Of a stretch of DNA of 64,000 bases, positions 1 through 8,425 are shown piece by piece. The number at the start of each line of letters is the position of its first letter. Positions within the stretch are counted from its first letter, which is position 1. The DNA is from an uncultured Clostridia bacterium (GTDB lineage: Bacteria > Bacillota > Clostridia > Christensenellales > Aristaeellaceae). A program made the translations under genes and the position numbers. The notes beneath the pieces are model-generated. The model saw nothing but the letters and a program-made list of their open reading frames with translations. It searched no databases and was not told the DNA's origin. The DNA lies in contig CAKUKE010000001.1 of NCBI GenBank assembly GCA_934662505.1, positions 248,001 to 312,000 on the forward strand, written 5' to 3'.

Positions 1-1342
1 CCAGCACGCGGGCAATGGTGAAGGAAGGACCGTTCTGAACGGATACGGTTTCACCTGCAGCCGGGGCGCGGGTGCCGTAGGTCAGCGCCTCGCCGGGGGC
101 GAGGGTATAATCAGCGCCGACGGAACGGTTGAAGCCCTCCAGATCTACAAAGCACAGCCGCACCACGTCTTTGTACACGTCCAGCGACAGGTCGATGGAC
201 GTGGGGTCGGCGTACAGCACACCGTTTTCCATTTTGCCCGCGACGGCGATGCTGTGATAATCCAGCAGGTTGCGCATTTCCGTTCCGTTCCGCTCTGCCG
301 CTTCCTCAAAGCCGCGCCGCAAATCGTCCTCGAAGCCTTCCGGTACGGACGAGCGGGGGATCACCTGAAAGGTCAGCTGCCGGGGGTAACGGCGGGTCAC
401 GCTGTCGTCCGCCCCGAAATACAGCGCGGTGGTGGAGGAAAGCATGACCAGCACCATGGTGACCAGAATGCAGATGGAGGCCAGCCCCGCGCCGTTGCGC
501 TTCATCCGGTAGGCCATGGAGGAAACGGACACGAAATGACTGGGCTGATAATAATACTGCTTGTTTTTCTGCAGCAGCCGGCAGACCATGACCGAGCCTG
601 CAATGAAGAGCAGATAGGTGCCCAGAATGACCATGACCACCGCGACGAAAAACCACATCAGGGCGGACAACGGTTCCTGAATGGATACGGCCATGTAATA
701 GGCGGCGATCAGGATGACTGCGCCCGCGGCGCCCAGCACCCAGTTGACCCGGGGCGGTTTTTCACCGGCGTTTTCACTGCGGAACAGCTTGACGGCTTCC
801 ACACGGCCGATCTGCCTCAGGGCGTTGAGAAACAGCAGCAGAAAAATGACGCCGAATACGGCAAGGGTCATGACGACGGCGTCCCCCGGGACGGCAAGGG
901 TATAATTGACGTCCGCCCCCAGCAGCCGCAGCAGCGCAAGCTCTGCAAGCTTCGAGAATACGATGCCGGAAACAAGGCCGCCCGCCACGGACAGCAGCGC
1001 CACCGTCAGCGTTTCAAAGAAAAGCACCCGGGCGATATTCCGCTTGTCCATGCCCAGCATGTTGTACAGGCCAAATTCCTTTTTGCGCCTGCGCATCAGA
1101 AAGGCGTGGGTGTAGAACAGAAAAAACGCCGCGAACACCGCGATGACCCAGCTGCCCAGATGCAGCGTCAGCTGCACCGTCGTGAAAAAACGGATGCCCT
1201 TGAGCGTGGGCGTGACGCACAGGTAGTATACGATATAATACATGGTCACCGTACCGATGCACGCCAGCAGGTAGGGCAGGTACAGCCGTCTGTTTTTGCG
1301 GATGCCGTCCCAGGCCAGCCTGGGGTAGTAACCGATTTTCAC
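1..1342 (-). CDS. ABC transporter permease, BceB/FtsX-like, cut at the window edge
   Basis: Membrane subunit of a peptide-antibiotic detoxification or sensing ABC transporter. The frame is open from the GTG at 1340-1342 to base 1 without a stop, so about 447 codons are present and the C-terminus is missing. The GTG overlaps the ATPase stop (GTGA), the usual translational coupling of these pairs. Hydrophobic segments lie near residues 20-42, 63-82, 112-132 and 156-174. The basic motif RRRKKEFGLYNMLGM after the second segment is typical of FtsX/MacB-type permeases. The long hydrophilic part after about residue 190 would correspond to the large extracellular domain of BceB proteins, which are about 650 residues. 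Family is clear; the Bce-type role is inferred from the adjoining ATPase and two-component genes. Confidence 0.82.
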   Translation of the reverse strand, partial: MKIGYYPRLAWDGIRKNRRLYLPYLLACIGTVTMYYIVYYLCVTPTLKGIRFFTTVQLTLHLGSWVIAVFAAFFLFYTHAFLMRRRKKEFGLYNMLGMDKRNIARVLFFETLTVALLSVAGGLVSGIVFSKLAELALLRLLGADVNYTLAVPGDAVVMTLAVFGVIFLLLFLNALRQIGRVEAVKLFRSENAGEKPPRVNWVLGAAGAVILIAAYYMAVSIQEPLSALMWFFVAVVMVILGTYLLFIAGSVMVCRLLQKNKQYYYQPSHFVSVSSMAYRMKRNGAGLASICILVTMVLVMLSSTTALYFGADDSVTRRYPRQLTFQVIPRSSVPEGFEDDLRRGFEEAAERNGTEMRNLLDYHSIAVAGKMENGVLYADPTSIDLSLDVYKDVVRLCFVDLEGFNRSVGADYTLAPGEALTYGTRAPAAGETVSVQNGPSFTIARVL

Positions 1343-2103
1343 TGCCGTTCACCGCCTGTCGAAAGAATGGTCAGCGTATCGGAAATCTTCTGGTACAGCT
1401 GAGCGTCGGTGTCCTGTCCCCGGTAGAGCTGGTGGAACACCTCGCCGTCCTTGATGAACAGCACCCGTCCCGCGTGGCTGGCCGCCTTGATGGAATGGGT
1501 GACCATGACCAGCGTCTGCCCCTCCCGGTTGATCTGGGAAAACAGACGGAGCAGTTCGTCCGTGGAGCGGCTGTCCAGCGCGCCCGTAGGCTCGTCCGCC
1601 AGTACCAGACGGGGGTAGGTGATCAGCGCCCGGGCGACGGCCGCCCGCTGCTTCTGCCCGCCGGATACTTCATAGGGGTACTTTTTCAGCAGACCGTCGA
1701 TGCCCAGCGTCGCGGCGATGGGGCCGAGGCGGCGCTGCATTTCACCGTAGCTTTTGCCTGCCAGCACCAGCGGCAGAAAAATGTTGTCCTCCAGCGTGAA
1801 GGTGTCCAGCAGGTTGAACTCCTGAAAAACGAAACCCAGATGATCCCGGCGGTAGGCGGCGATGTCGCTGTCGCGGATGGCGCTCAGGTCCTTTCCGTCC
1901 AGCAGGATGGTGCCCGAGGTGGGACGATCCAGCGCGGCCAGCAGGTTGAGCAGCGTGGTTTTGCCCGAGCCGCTTTCACCCATGACCGCCACATATTCGC
2001 CCCGCTCCACGGTGAAGGTGACGTTTTTCAGCGCCTGCACCTGATTGCCGCCGAAGCGTCCCGCGTAAATTTTCTTCAGATCCCTGACTTCCAAAATGGC
2101 CAT
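1339..2103 (-). CDS. ABC transporter ATP-binding protein, BceA-like
   Basis: Cytoplasmic ATPase that powers the adjoining FtsX-like permease. Walker A GESGSGKTT is at residues 42-50, and the signature VSGGQKQR and Walker B LVLADEPTGALD follow in order. The 254-residue length and the GALD after Walker B are typical of the MacB/LolD/BceA group. The start ATG at 2103 has an AAAGGAG ribosome site. The stop overlaps the GTG of the permease. The gene follows a histidine kinase and response regulator after a 110-base gap that holds its own promoter, the arrangement of Bce-type modules in Bacillota. The substrate, probably a cell-wall-active peptide antibiotic, is inferred from context only. Confidence 0.88.
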   Translation of the reverse strand: MAILEVRDLKKIYAGRFGGNQVQALKNVTFTVERGEYVAVMGESGSGKTTLLNLLAALDRPTSGTILLDGKDLSAIRDSDIAAYRRDHLGFVFQEFNLLDTFTLEDNIFLPLVLAGKSYGEMQRRLGPIAATLGIDGLLKKYPYEVSGGQKQRAAVARALITYPRLVLADEPTGALDSRSTDELLRLFSQINREGQTLVMVTHSIKAASHAGRVLFIKDGEVFHQLYRGQDTDAQLYQKISDTLTILSTGGERQ

Positions 2104-2135
2104 TTTACCGGCTCCTTTCCTTTGCTTGCGGGACG

Positions 2136-2204
2136 ATTATAGCAAAAGCGGAAAACGTCCGCCATTTCATCGGCTTACATTTTCCGCCGGGGAACTTACA
2201 TTTT
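2136..2204 (-). promoter_or_regulatory. Candidate promoter and tandem operator for the BceAB-like genes
   Basis: Reading the minus strand, an extended -10 (TGCTATAAT, hexamer at 2136-2141) lies about 33 bases upstream of the ATPase start, but there is no good -35 17 bases before it (TGGCGG). Just upstream are two identical copies of AAAATGTAAG (plus-strand positions 2195-2204 and 2174-2183) spaced exactly 21 bases start to start, or two helical turns. A poor -35 with tandem sites immediately upstream suggests an activator, most simply the OmpR-type regulator encoded next door. BceR-type sites contain a TGTAA half, which these share. Assignment is by position and pattern only. Confidence 0.5.
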
Positions 2205-2213
2205 TGCAACATT

Positions 2214-3206
2214 TTATTCGGTCGCGGCGTGCTGCTCCAGCCCGATGCGCATGACCGTTCCTTCACCGGGGCGGGACTGGGCGGTCAGGGGATGCCCGAG
2301 CCGCTGACAGACGGTGCGGCACAGGTACAGGCCGATGCCGCTGGCCCGCATGTCCAGCCGTCCGTTGACCCCGGTGTAGCCCATGTCGAAGATCCGCGGC
2401 AGATCCTCCGGCGCAATGCCTATCCCCGTGTCCCGGATGCACAGCGTCCGGGGCGCTTCCATGTAAATGGAAACGGTGCCGCCGGGACGGGTGTATTTCA
2501 GCGCGTTGGACAGCAGCTGCTCCACCACGAAGGACAGCCACTTTTCATCCGTTACCGCCTGCGCGTTCAGCGGCTGGTATGCAAGGCGGATCTTCCGCTC
2601 GATAAATTCGCCGGCAAACCGCCTGACGGCGGCGCGGACCACATTGTCCAGCTCGCAGGCGCGGAATACGTAATCCGCGCCCGGCTCTCCCAGCCGCATG
2701 TAGGCCAGCACCATATCCGCGTACTGTTCGATGCGGTTCATTTCGCTGCCCAGCGTCCGCGCCTGTTCTTCATGCAGCGCGCTGAGGTGCAGCCGCATGG
2801 CGGCAAGGGGCGTTTTGATCTGGTGCGCCCAAAGGGTGTAGTAGCGCACCATCTGATCGTAACGGGTGCGCGCCTCCTCCGTCAGACGGACGTTTTCCTG
2901 CGCAAGCGTCCACACCAGCGCCTGCGTCCGGGCTTCGGCGGGGGTCACGGGGACGGGCAGCTCCGCCTGCATCAGCGCCGGGGGCAGCCCGTTGAGCGCA
3001 CGCAGCGCGTCCATATGCCTTTTATGGCGCCGGAATCGTACGCCCAGAACGACCGCACACAGAAAAGCGCTCAGGAGCAGCGGGTACACGGCGGCGCCCA
3101 TGGGCAGCCTGTAGAGAAAAAACACCGCGGCGTAAAGACAGGCGCAGCACAAAAAGGTGACGATGGCGCACCGTGTCGTTTTCAGGTAGGACAGAAAATC
3201 TTTCAT
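2214..3206 (-). CDS. Sensor histidine kinase, BceS-like intramembrane-sensing type
   Basis: Membrane kinase that phosphorylates the adjacent OmpR-type regulator. Two hydrophobic helices (about residues 13-33 and 38-56) are joined by only a few residues, so there is no extracellular sensor domain, as in intramembrane-sensing BceS kinases that read the state of their ABC transporter. The phosphoacceptor motif WAHQIKTPLAAM has H128. The ATPase domain shows an N-box (EQLLSNALKY), DTGIGI and ASGIGLYL. I place the start at the ATG at 3206, which overlaps the regulator's TGA as ATGA; an upstream in-frame start at 3227 would overlap the regulator further and is less likely. Length is 330 residues, normal for the family. 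Confidence 0.87.
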   Translation of the reverse strand: MKDFLSYLKTTRCAIVTFLCCACLYAAVFFLYRLPMGAAVYPLLLSAFLCAVVLGVRFRRHKRHMDALRALNGLPPALMQAELPVPVTPAEARTQALVWTLAQENVRLTEEARTRYDQMVRYYTLWAHQIKTPLAAMRLHLSALHEEQARTLGSEMNRIEQYADMVLAYMRLGEPGADYVFRACELDNVVRAAVRRFAGEFIERKIRLAYQPLNAQAVTDEKWLSFVVEQLLSNALKYTRPGGTVSIYMEAPRTLCIRDTGIGIAPEDLPRIFDMGYTGVNGRLDMRASGIGLYLCRTVCQRLGHPLTAQSRPGEGTVMRIGLEQHAATE

Positions 3207-3892
3207 GGGTCGTTTTCCTCGCTGCACAGGGTATAGCCCTGCCCGAAACGGGTCTCGATAAAGCCGGGGAGCCCGGCGCCGTCCAGCTTTTTGCGCAGCC
3301 GGTTCACGTTGACCGTCAGCGTGTTTTCATCCACAAAGCTGTCCGTCTCCCACAGCCGCTCCATCAGTGTTTCCCGGCTGACAATCCGGCCTTTGTTTTC
3401 CATCAGGCACAGGAGGATGCGCTGCTCATTCCGCGTCAGGCGCAGCGGATGCCCTGCCACGGTCAATTCGCCGCTGTCGGGGCGGAAGGCAGCGCCCCGG
3501 TGCTCCAGCACGGGAGCCGGCGGTGCAAAGTCATAGGCGCGGCGCAGCATGGCCTGCACCTTGGCCATGAGCACGCCGCCGTCAAAAGGCTTGGCGATAA
3601 AGTCGTCGCCCCCCATGTTCATGGCCATGACGATGTTCATGTTGTCCGATGCGGAGGAGAGGAAAATGACGGGCACTTTGGACACCTTGCGGATCTCGGC
3701 GCACCAGTAAAACCCGTTGAAGCAGGGCAGCGCCACGTCCATCAGCACCAGGTGGGGATCAAAGGCGGTAAAATCGTCCATCACCTGACGGAAACGAACC
3801 GTGCGCAGGGTGGAAAAACCCCAGCTGCGGCACAGCCGTTCCACGCCTGCGGCGATTCCCTCGTCGTCCTCTACGATCAGTACTCTGTACAT
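3203..3892 (-). CDS. OmpR-family response regulator, BceR-like
   Basis: DNA-binding output of the two-component pair. The receiver domain (about residues 1-115) has the acidic pocket EDD at 8-10, phosphoacceptor D52 in LVLMDVALP and conserved K101 in AKPF. The C-terminal half is a winged-helix domain of the Trans_reg_C type, with TRNEQRIL and the VNRLRKKLD recognition region. A GGAGGG ribosome site precedes the ATG at 3892. It is first in a run with the kinase, ATPase and permease on the minus strand. By analogy with BceR it should activate the transporter promoter; a matching tandem repeat sits upstream of the ATPase gene. Confidence 0.9.
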   Translation of the reverse strand: MYRVLIVEDDEGIAAGVERLCRSWGFSTLRTVRFRQVMDDFTAFDPHLVLMDVALPCFNGFYWCAEIRKVSKVPVIFLSSASDNMNIVMAMNMGGDDFIAKPFDGGVLMAKVQAMLRRAYDFAPPAPVLEHRGAAFRPDSGELTVAGHPLRLTRNEQRILLCLMENKGRIVSRETLMERLWETDSFVDENTLTVNVNRLRKKLDGAGLPGFIETRFGQGYTLCSEENDP

Positions 3893-3929
3893 GCGTCGCC
3901 CTCCAAAAAGGTCTCCATGGATGATGAAA

Positions 3930-3955
3930 GGGGCAGCGCTCAGGCACGCTGCCCC
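3930..3955 (-). terminator. GC-rich hairpin after tgt, probable terminator
   Basis: A perfect 9-base stem (3930-3938 with 3947-3955, GGGGCAGCG) with an 8-base loop lies just past the tgt stop on the minus strand. Only a short T run (TTT) follows, so termination may be weak. The regulator gene of the next group begins 38 bases further on. Confidence 0.5.
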
Positions 3956-3962
3956 CGGAAAA

Positions 3963-5090
3963 TCAGAAGTTGCGTGTCATATCATACCGGGCGTAAAAAT
4001 CCCGGCGATAGTCCAGAAAACGATCCTCCAGAATGGCCTGACGGATCTCCTCCATCATGCGCAGCAGGAACCGCAGGTTGTGAATGCTGCACAGCCGCGC
4101 GCCGGTGATCTCGCCTGCTTTGAGCAGGTGACGGATATAGGCGCGGGAATAGTGGCGGCAGGCGTAGCAGTCGCAGTCCTCCTCGATGGGGAAAAACTCT
4201 TCGGCGGAGGTCTGGTTGCGGATGACGAGCCGGCCGTTTCTGGTGAACACCGTTCCATTGCGGGCAATGCGGGTGGCCAGCACGCAGTCGAACATATCCA
4301 CCCCCCGCAGCACGCCCTCGATGAGACAGTCCGGCGTACCCACGCCCATCAGATAGCGGGGCTTTTCTTTGGGCATATAGGGCTCGATCTTTTCCAGCAT
4401 GTCGTACATGACCGGCTTGGGCTCGCCCACGGACAGGCCGCCGATGCCGTAGCCGGGGAAGTCCATGTCCGCCAGCGTCTTGGCGCTTTCAATGCGCAGA
4501 TCCTCGTAAAACGCGCCCTGCACGATGCCGAACAGCGCCTGATCCTCCCGGGTGTGGGCTTTTTTGCAGCGGGCGGCCCAGCGGTGGGTGCGGTGCATGG
4601 CCTCGGTGGCGGTGCGGTGGTCGCAGGGGTAGGGGGAGCACACGTCAAAGGCCATGGCAATGTCCGACCCCAGCGCCTCCTGAATGCCCATGGATACCTC
4701 GGGCGAAATGAACCGGGCGCTGCCATCCAGATGACTGCGGAAGGCGGCGCCTTCCTCCGTCACCTTGCGCAGACCGGCCAGAGAAAACACCTGAAAACCG
4801 CCGCTGTCCGTCAGAATGGGGTGATGCCAGTCCATGAAATTGTGCAGACCGCCCGCCTTTTTCACCAGCTCTTCGCCGGGACGCAGGTGCAGGTGGTAGG
4901 TGTTGGACAGCAGGATTTTTGTGCCGATTTCTTCCATTTCCCGGGAAGTCATGGCTTTGACGCAGGCCTGGGTGCCCACCGGCATGTAGATGGGGGTGGG
5001 AATATCCCCATGGGGGGTATGCACCACGCCCAGCCGGGCGCCCGACTGCTTGCAGGTTTTGATCAATTCATACGTGACAGGCTGACGCAT
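3963..5090 (-). CDS. tgt: tRNA-guanine transglycosylase (queuine tRNA-ribosyltransferase)
   Basis: Exchanges G34 in GUN-anticodon tRNAs (Tyr, His, Asn, Asp) for preQ1 or queuine. The 375-residue length is standard. The catalytic motif TDSGGFQVFS carries D95; the second conserved aspartate lies in VDMFDCVLATR followed by ARNGTVFTRNG. The zinc site is visible as CDCYACRHYSRAYIRH near the C-terminus. The substrate motif SGGFQVFSLAGLRKV is intact. It lies 13 bases downstream of an RluA-type pseudouridine synthase on the same strand, so both are probably cotranscribed as an RNA-modification group. No other queuosine biosynthesis gene is present in the window. Confidence 0.95.
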   Translation of the reverse strand: MRQPVTYELIKTCKQSGARLGVVHTPHGDIPTPIYMPVGTQACVKAMTSREMEEIGTKILLSNTYHLHLRPGEELVKKAGGLHNFMDWHHPILTDSGGFQVFSLAGLRKVTEEGAAFRSHLDGSARFISPEVSMGIQEALGSDIAMAFDVCSPYPCDHRTATEAMHRTHRWAARCKKAHTREDQALFGIVQGAFYEDLRIESAKTLADMDFPGYGIGGLSVGEPKPVMYDMLEKIEPYMPKEKPRYLMGVGTPDCLIEGVLRGVDMFDCVLATRIARNGTVFTRNGRLVIRNQTSAEEFFPIEEDCDCYACRHYSRAYIRHLLKAGEITGARLCSIHNLRFLLRMMEEIRQAILEDRFLDYRRDFYARYDMTRNF

Positions 5091-5103
5091 ATTTCCTCAC
5101 TAT

Positions 5104-5829
5104 TTACGCCTGAGCGGCGGGTTTGATCTGGGGCCAGACGGTTTCCAGCCCTTTCAGCTCCCGTTCAAACAGCAGCCACGGTTCGCATTCGGGAACGGGC
5201 GCGATGAACATCATCTGATCCCTCGTGGTGGGGTGGGTGAAGGACAGGCGCATGCCCCACAGGGCGATCTGCTGCCCCCGTCTGCCGCGGCCGTAGCGGT
5301 GATCCCCCCACAGCGGGAAGCCGGCATGCTGCATCTGCACACGGATCTGATGCGCCCGTCCCGTTTCCAGCTGAATGGCGACGAGGCTCAGTCCCTGCCT
5401 GCGGGCGATGGTGCGCCCGTGCAGAATGGCCTCCTTGCCCTGCAGCTTCAGGTAAGGAGGCAGCACACGCACCATGTTGTGCGCTTCGTCTTTTTGCAGG
5501 TAATCCACATAGGTGAACTGATCGGGCGCGTCGCCCTCCACCACGCATACGTACTGACGGTTGAGCTCGTGGGTGCGCACCTGTTCGGACAGCCGGGAAG
5601 CCGCCTTGCTGGTGCGGGCGAATACCAGCAGCCCGCCCACGGGGCGATCCATACGGTGCACGAGCCCCACATAGGCTTCGCCCGGTTTTTCATACTTGAC
5701 TCTGACGTATTCCTTGATCTGAGACAGCAGGTCTCCATCGCCCGTGGCGTCGCTCTGGGTCAGCTGGTTGGGCTGCTTGACGGCGACGATGACGTGGTTG
5801 TCTTCATAAGCGATCAGCGGCGTATCCAT
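5104..5829 (-). CDS. RluA-family rRNA/tRNA pseudouridine synthase
   Basis: Isomerises a uridine in structured RNA to pseudouridine. The signature HRMDRPVGG, equivalent to HRLD..TSG with its catalytic aspartate, is near residue 58. A conserved RAHQIRVQMQHAGFPLWGD block follows. At 241 residues it lacks the N-terminal S4 domain of RluC/RluD, so it resembles the shorter RluA/TruC-like members; the exact target cannot be assigned. A strong AAAGGAG ribosome site precedes the ATG at 5829. tgt follows after 13 bases and a methyltransferase gene lies upstream on the same strand. Confidence 0.88.
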   Translation of the reverse strand: MDTPLIAYEDNHVIVAVKQPNQLTQSDATGDGDLLSQIKEYVRVKYEKPGEAYVGLVHRMDRPVGGLLVFARTSKAASRLSEQVRTHELNRQYVCVVEGDAPDQFTYVDYLQKDEAHNMVRVLPPYLKLQGKEAILHGRTIARRQGLSLVAIQLETGRAHQIRVQMQHAGFPLWGDHRYGRGRRGQQIALWGMRLSFTHPTTRDQMMFIAPVPECEPWLLFERELKGLETVWPQIKPAAQA

Positions 5830-5895
5830 GTTTGCGCTCCTTTGCCGGATGGCGTTTTTTAGTGCGGTTGTACGGTGAGAAAAATGCGGGCGGGG

Positions 5896-6762
5896 TTATC
5901 CGTCCCGACCGATCCATCGCCCGGTAGCGCCGCAGGGCAGCACCCCGCCCGAGGCTACGGGCAGGCAGACCTCCTGCGCGTCGATGACGCCGCCGAAGCG
6001 GCGGGCGACCGTCTTGCGCAGAATATTGCCGAGCACCGCCGGCTGCAGCCCGGTGGTGTAGCTGTTGATGAAAAAGAACAGGGGATGGGGGCTGAGCACC
6101 TCCGCGCAGGCCTCCACCAGACCGTACAGTTCGTTTTCCAGCTTCCATACCTCGCCCGACGGGCCGCGTCCGTAGCTGGGGGGATCCATCAGGATGCCAT
6201 CGTAGCGGTTGCCTCTGCGGGCTTCCCGGCGCACGAAGGCCAGCGCGTCCTCCACGATGAAGCGGAAGCGTTCCTCCGGCAGACCGGACAGGGCGCGGTT
6301 CTCCTTGGCCCAGAGCACCATGCCCTTGGCGGCGTCCACGTGGGTCACGTGCGCGCCGGCCGCCGCGCAGGCCAGCGTAGCGCCGCCGGTATAGGCGAAC
6401 AGGTTCAGCACCCGGGTCTCGCCGCGCCGGCTGCCGATGAGCGCCCGCATGGCGTCCCAGTTGGCGGCCTGCTCAGGGAAAAGCCCCGTATGCTTGAAGC
6501 CGGTGGGGCGCACATAGAAGGAAAGATCCTTATAGCGGACGGTCCAGCGGTCGGGCAGCTTTTCCATGAAGGTCCACTCGCCGCCGCCTTTTTCGCTGCG
6601 GTGATAGTGCGCCTGCGCCTGCCGCCAGCTGTCGGGACGCTCCCGGGGCCAGATGACCTGCGGATCCGGCCGGGCGAGCACCACGTCGCCCCACCGCTCC
6701 AGCTTTTCCCCGCCGCCGGTGTCCAGCACTTCAAAATCCTGCCAACCGTCCGCAATAAACAT
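5896..6762 (-). CDS. Class I SAM-dependent methyltransferase, RlmI/YccW-like
   Basis: Probable rRNA cytosine methyltransferase. Motif I is VLNLFAYTGGATLACAAAG and the catalytic block is MDPPSYGRG, both characteristic of the RlmI/SAM-MT group (PF10672 type). The protein begins with a beta-rich region (WQDFEVLDTGGGEKLERWG) resembling the family's N-terminal part, but a complete PUA domain is not evident at 288 residues. I choose the ATG at 6762 because GGAGAGG sits just upstream; an earlier in-frame ATG at 6813 has no such site. It shares strand and spacing with the pseudouridine synthase and tgt genes downstream. The target nucleotide is not determined. Confidence 0.8.
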   Translation of the reverse strand: MFIADGWQDFEVLDTGGGEKLERWGDVVLARPDPQVIWPRERPDSWRQAQAHYHRSEKGGGEWTFMEKLPDRWTVRYKDLSFYVRPTGFKHTGLFPEQAANWDAMRALIGSRRGETRVLNLFAYTGGATLACAAAGAHVTHVDAAKGMVLWAKENRALSGLPEERFRFIVEDALAFVRREARRGNRYDGILMDPPSYGRGPSGEVWKLENELYGLVEACAEVLSPHPLFFFINSYTTGLQPAVLGNILRKTVARRFGGVIDAQEVCLPVASGGVLPCGATGRWIGRDG

Positions 6763-6873
6763 GTGAAACCCTCTCCAAAACAGAAAATCCCATAATCCAA
6801 TACAGTATAGCATACTTTGCCGTCGCTTACAAGGAAAAAATGCCGTACCTGCGGGAAACGGAGCGAAGGACGC

Positions 6874-6902
6874 TTGACAGAAACGGGAAGGGAGGATATA
6901 AT
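6874..6902 (+). promoter_or_regulatory. Sigma-A type promoter for tyrS
   Basis: Consensus TTGACA at 6874-6879, a 17-base spacer and consensus TATAAT at 6897-6902. Transcription would start near 6909, at the 5' end of the T-box leader. Confidence 0.9.
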
Positions 6903-6908
6903 GAAACG

Positions 6909-7160
6909 CAACAGCGATGATGGGAGCAAGTAGGCACCGAAGCGCGTCTTCAGAGAGTTTTCGTCAGGTGAAAGAAAACGGCGGCGCGGCGACTGAATAC
7001 GTCCCGGAGCTCGGGGCTGAAGGTGCGAAAGCACACAGTAGGCCTGCGCCGGTGCGCCGGATACAGCGCGCGTGAGGATGCGGCCGCAGGGCGGGCGCAT
7101 CGAACGGAAGTGGTACCGCGATTGCAAAGTCGCCTTCCCTGCGGGGAGGGCGGCTTTTTT
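6909..7160 (+). promoter_or_regulatory. T-box riboswitch, tyrosine-specific
   Basis: Leader RNA that binds uncharged tRNA-Tyr and then allows read-through into tyrS. Stem I features (GATGATGGGAG near the 5' end, CAGAGAG, AGGTGAAAG) are recognisable. The specifier TAC, a tyrosine codon, is at 6998-7000 within GAATACGTC. The conserved T-box AAGTGGTACCGCG is at 7108-7120; its central bases pair with the tRNA acceptor end. The terminator hairpin (7129-7153) with a run of six T at 7155-7160 follows. The downstream gene is tyrosyl-tRNA synthetase, in agreement with the specifier. Confidence 0.95.
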
Positions 7161-7199
7161 GATCGATAAACAGGATGCGACAGGCAAGGAGGAAAAAAC

Positions 7200-8423
7200 A
7201 TGCAAAACGTACTGGATACCCTGCGGGAGAGAGGCTTTCTGGCGCAGATCACCTATGAGGACGAGCTTTACAAGCAGCTGGAAAAGGAACCGACGACTTT
7301 TTACGTGGGCTTTGACCCCACCGCCACCAGCCTGCATTTCGGTCACTTTATCCCCATCATCGCCATGGCGCACATGCAGCGGGCAGGGCATATCCCGATC
7401 GCGCTGGTGGGCGGCGGCACGGCCATGATCGGCGACCCCAGCGGCAAGACGGACATGCGGCGGATGATGACCGTGGAGACCATCGACCACAACGTGGCCT
7501 GCATCAAAAAGCAGATGGAGAGGTTCATCGAGTTTGGCGAGGGCAAGGCGCATATCGTCAATAACGCCGACTGGCTGCGCTCTCTGGGGTACATGGATTT
7601 TATCCGGGACATCGGCTCCCTGTTCTCCGTCAACCGCATGCTGGCGGCGGAGTGCTACAAGCAGCGTCTGGAGCGGGGTCTGACGTTCCTTGAGTTCAAC
7701 TATATGCTCATGCAGTCCTACGACTTCCTGCAGCTGTTCAAGCACTACGGCTGCCGGCTGCAGATGGGCGGCGACGATCAGTGGAGCAACATGCTTTCCG
7801 GCGCGGATCTGATCCGCCGCAAGGAGCACGAGGCCGCCTTCGCCTGCACCTTCAAGCTGCTGATGAACCACGAAGGCAAGAAAATGGGCAAGACGGAAAA
7901 GGGCGCCCTGTGGCTGGATCCCGCGCTGTGCACGCCCTACGAGTTTTACCAGTACTGGCGCAATATTGCCGATGAGGACGTGGAAAAGTGCCTGCGGCTG
8001 CTGACCTTCCTGCCCATGGAGGAAGTGCGCCGCCTGTCCCGGCTGGAGGGCAGTCAGATCAACGAGGCGAAAAAGACGCTGGCGTTTGAATGCACCAAGC
8101 TGGTGCACGGCGAGGAAGAAGCGCAGAAGGCGCAGCTGGCGTCGGCAGCGCTGTTTGCCGGCGGCGCGGCGGCGGAGGTGCCCACCTTTGAATTGACCCG
8201 CGCGCAGCTGGCGGAGGACAACCGCCTGACCACCCTGCTCAACCTGTGCGGTCTGTGCACCAGCAAAAGCGACGCGCGCAAGCAGGTGCAGCAGGGCGCG
8301 GTGCTGGTTGGCGACAGCAAGGCGGACAGCGTGGACATGATCTTTGCGCCCGAGGACTTCGGGAGCGACGGGCTGCTGCTGCGCAAGGGAAAGAAGAACT
8401 ACTGCCGCGTCGTGCTGAAGTGA
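7200..8423 (+). CDS. tyrS: Tyrosyl-tRNA synthetase
   Basis: Class I aminoacyl-tRNA synthetase that charges tRNA-Tyr. The HIGH-like motif HFGH is at residues 46-49 and the KMSKS-like motif reads KMGKT at 228-232. The tyrosine-binding region YVGFDPTATSLH and the GGDDQWSN block are present. The C-terminal ~65 residues form an S4-type RNA-binding domain (DARKQVQQGAVLVGD). Length, 407 residues, is normal. AAGGAGG precedes the ATG. Expression is controlled by the tyrosine T-box immediately upstream. The yigZ gene starts two bases after the stop, so both are probably one transcript. Confidence 0.97.
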   Translation: MQNVLDTLRERGFLAQITYEDELYKQLEKEPTTFYVGFDPTATSLHFGHFIPIIAMAHMQRAGHIPIALVGGGTAMIGDPSGKTDMRRMMTVETIDHNVACIKKQMERFIEFGEGKAHIVNNADWLRSLGYMDFIRDIGSLFSVNRMLAAECYKQRLERGLTFLEFNYMLMQSYDFLQLFKHYGCRLQMGGDDQWSNMLSGADLIRRKEHEAAFACTFKLLMNHEGKKMGKTEKGALWLDPALCTPYEFYQYWRNIADEDVEKCLRLLTFLPMEEVRRLSRLEGSQINEAKKTLAFECTKLVHGEEEAQKAQLASAALFAGGAAAEVPTFELTRAQLAEDNRLTTLLNLCGLCTSKSDARKQVQQGAVLVGDSKADSVDMIFAPEDFGSDGLLLRKGKKNYCRVVLK

Positions 8424-8425
8424 CC

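Noticed and set aside
254..1402. A 382-codon plus-strand frame at the left end
   Set aside because: The minus strand encodes the FtsX-like permease with membrane helices and a start coupled to the ATPase gene; the plus frame is a low-complexity shadow.
2174..2204. Short repeats considered as a CRISPR remnant
   Set aside because: Only two 10-base copies with a spacing of two helical turns at a promoter; no spacers, leader or cas genes.
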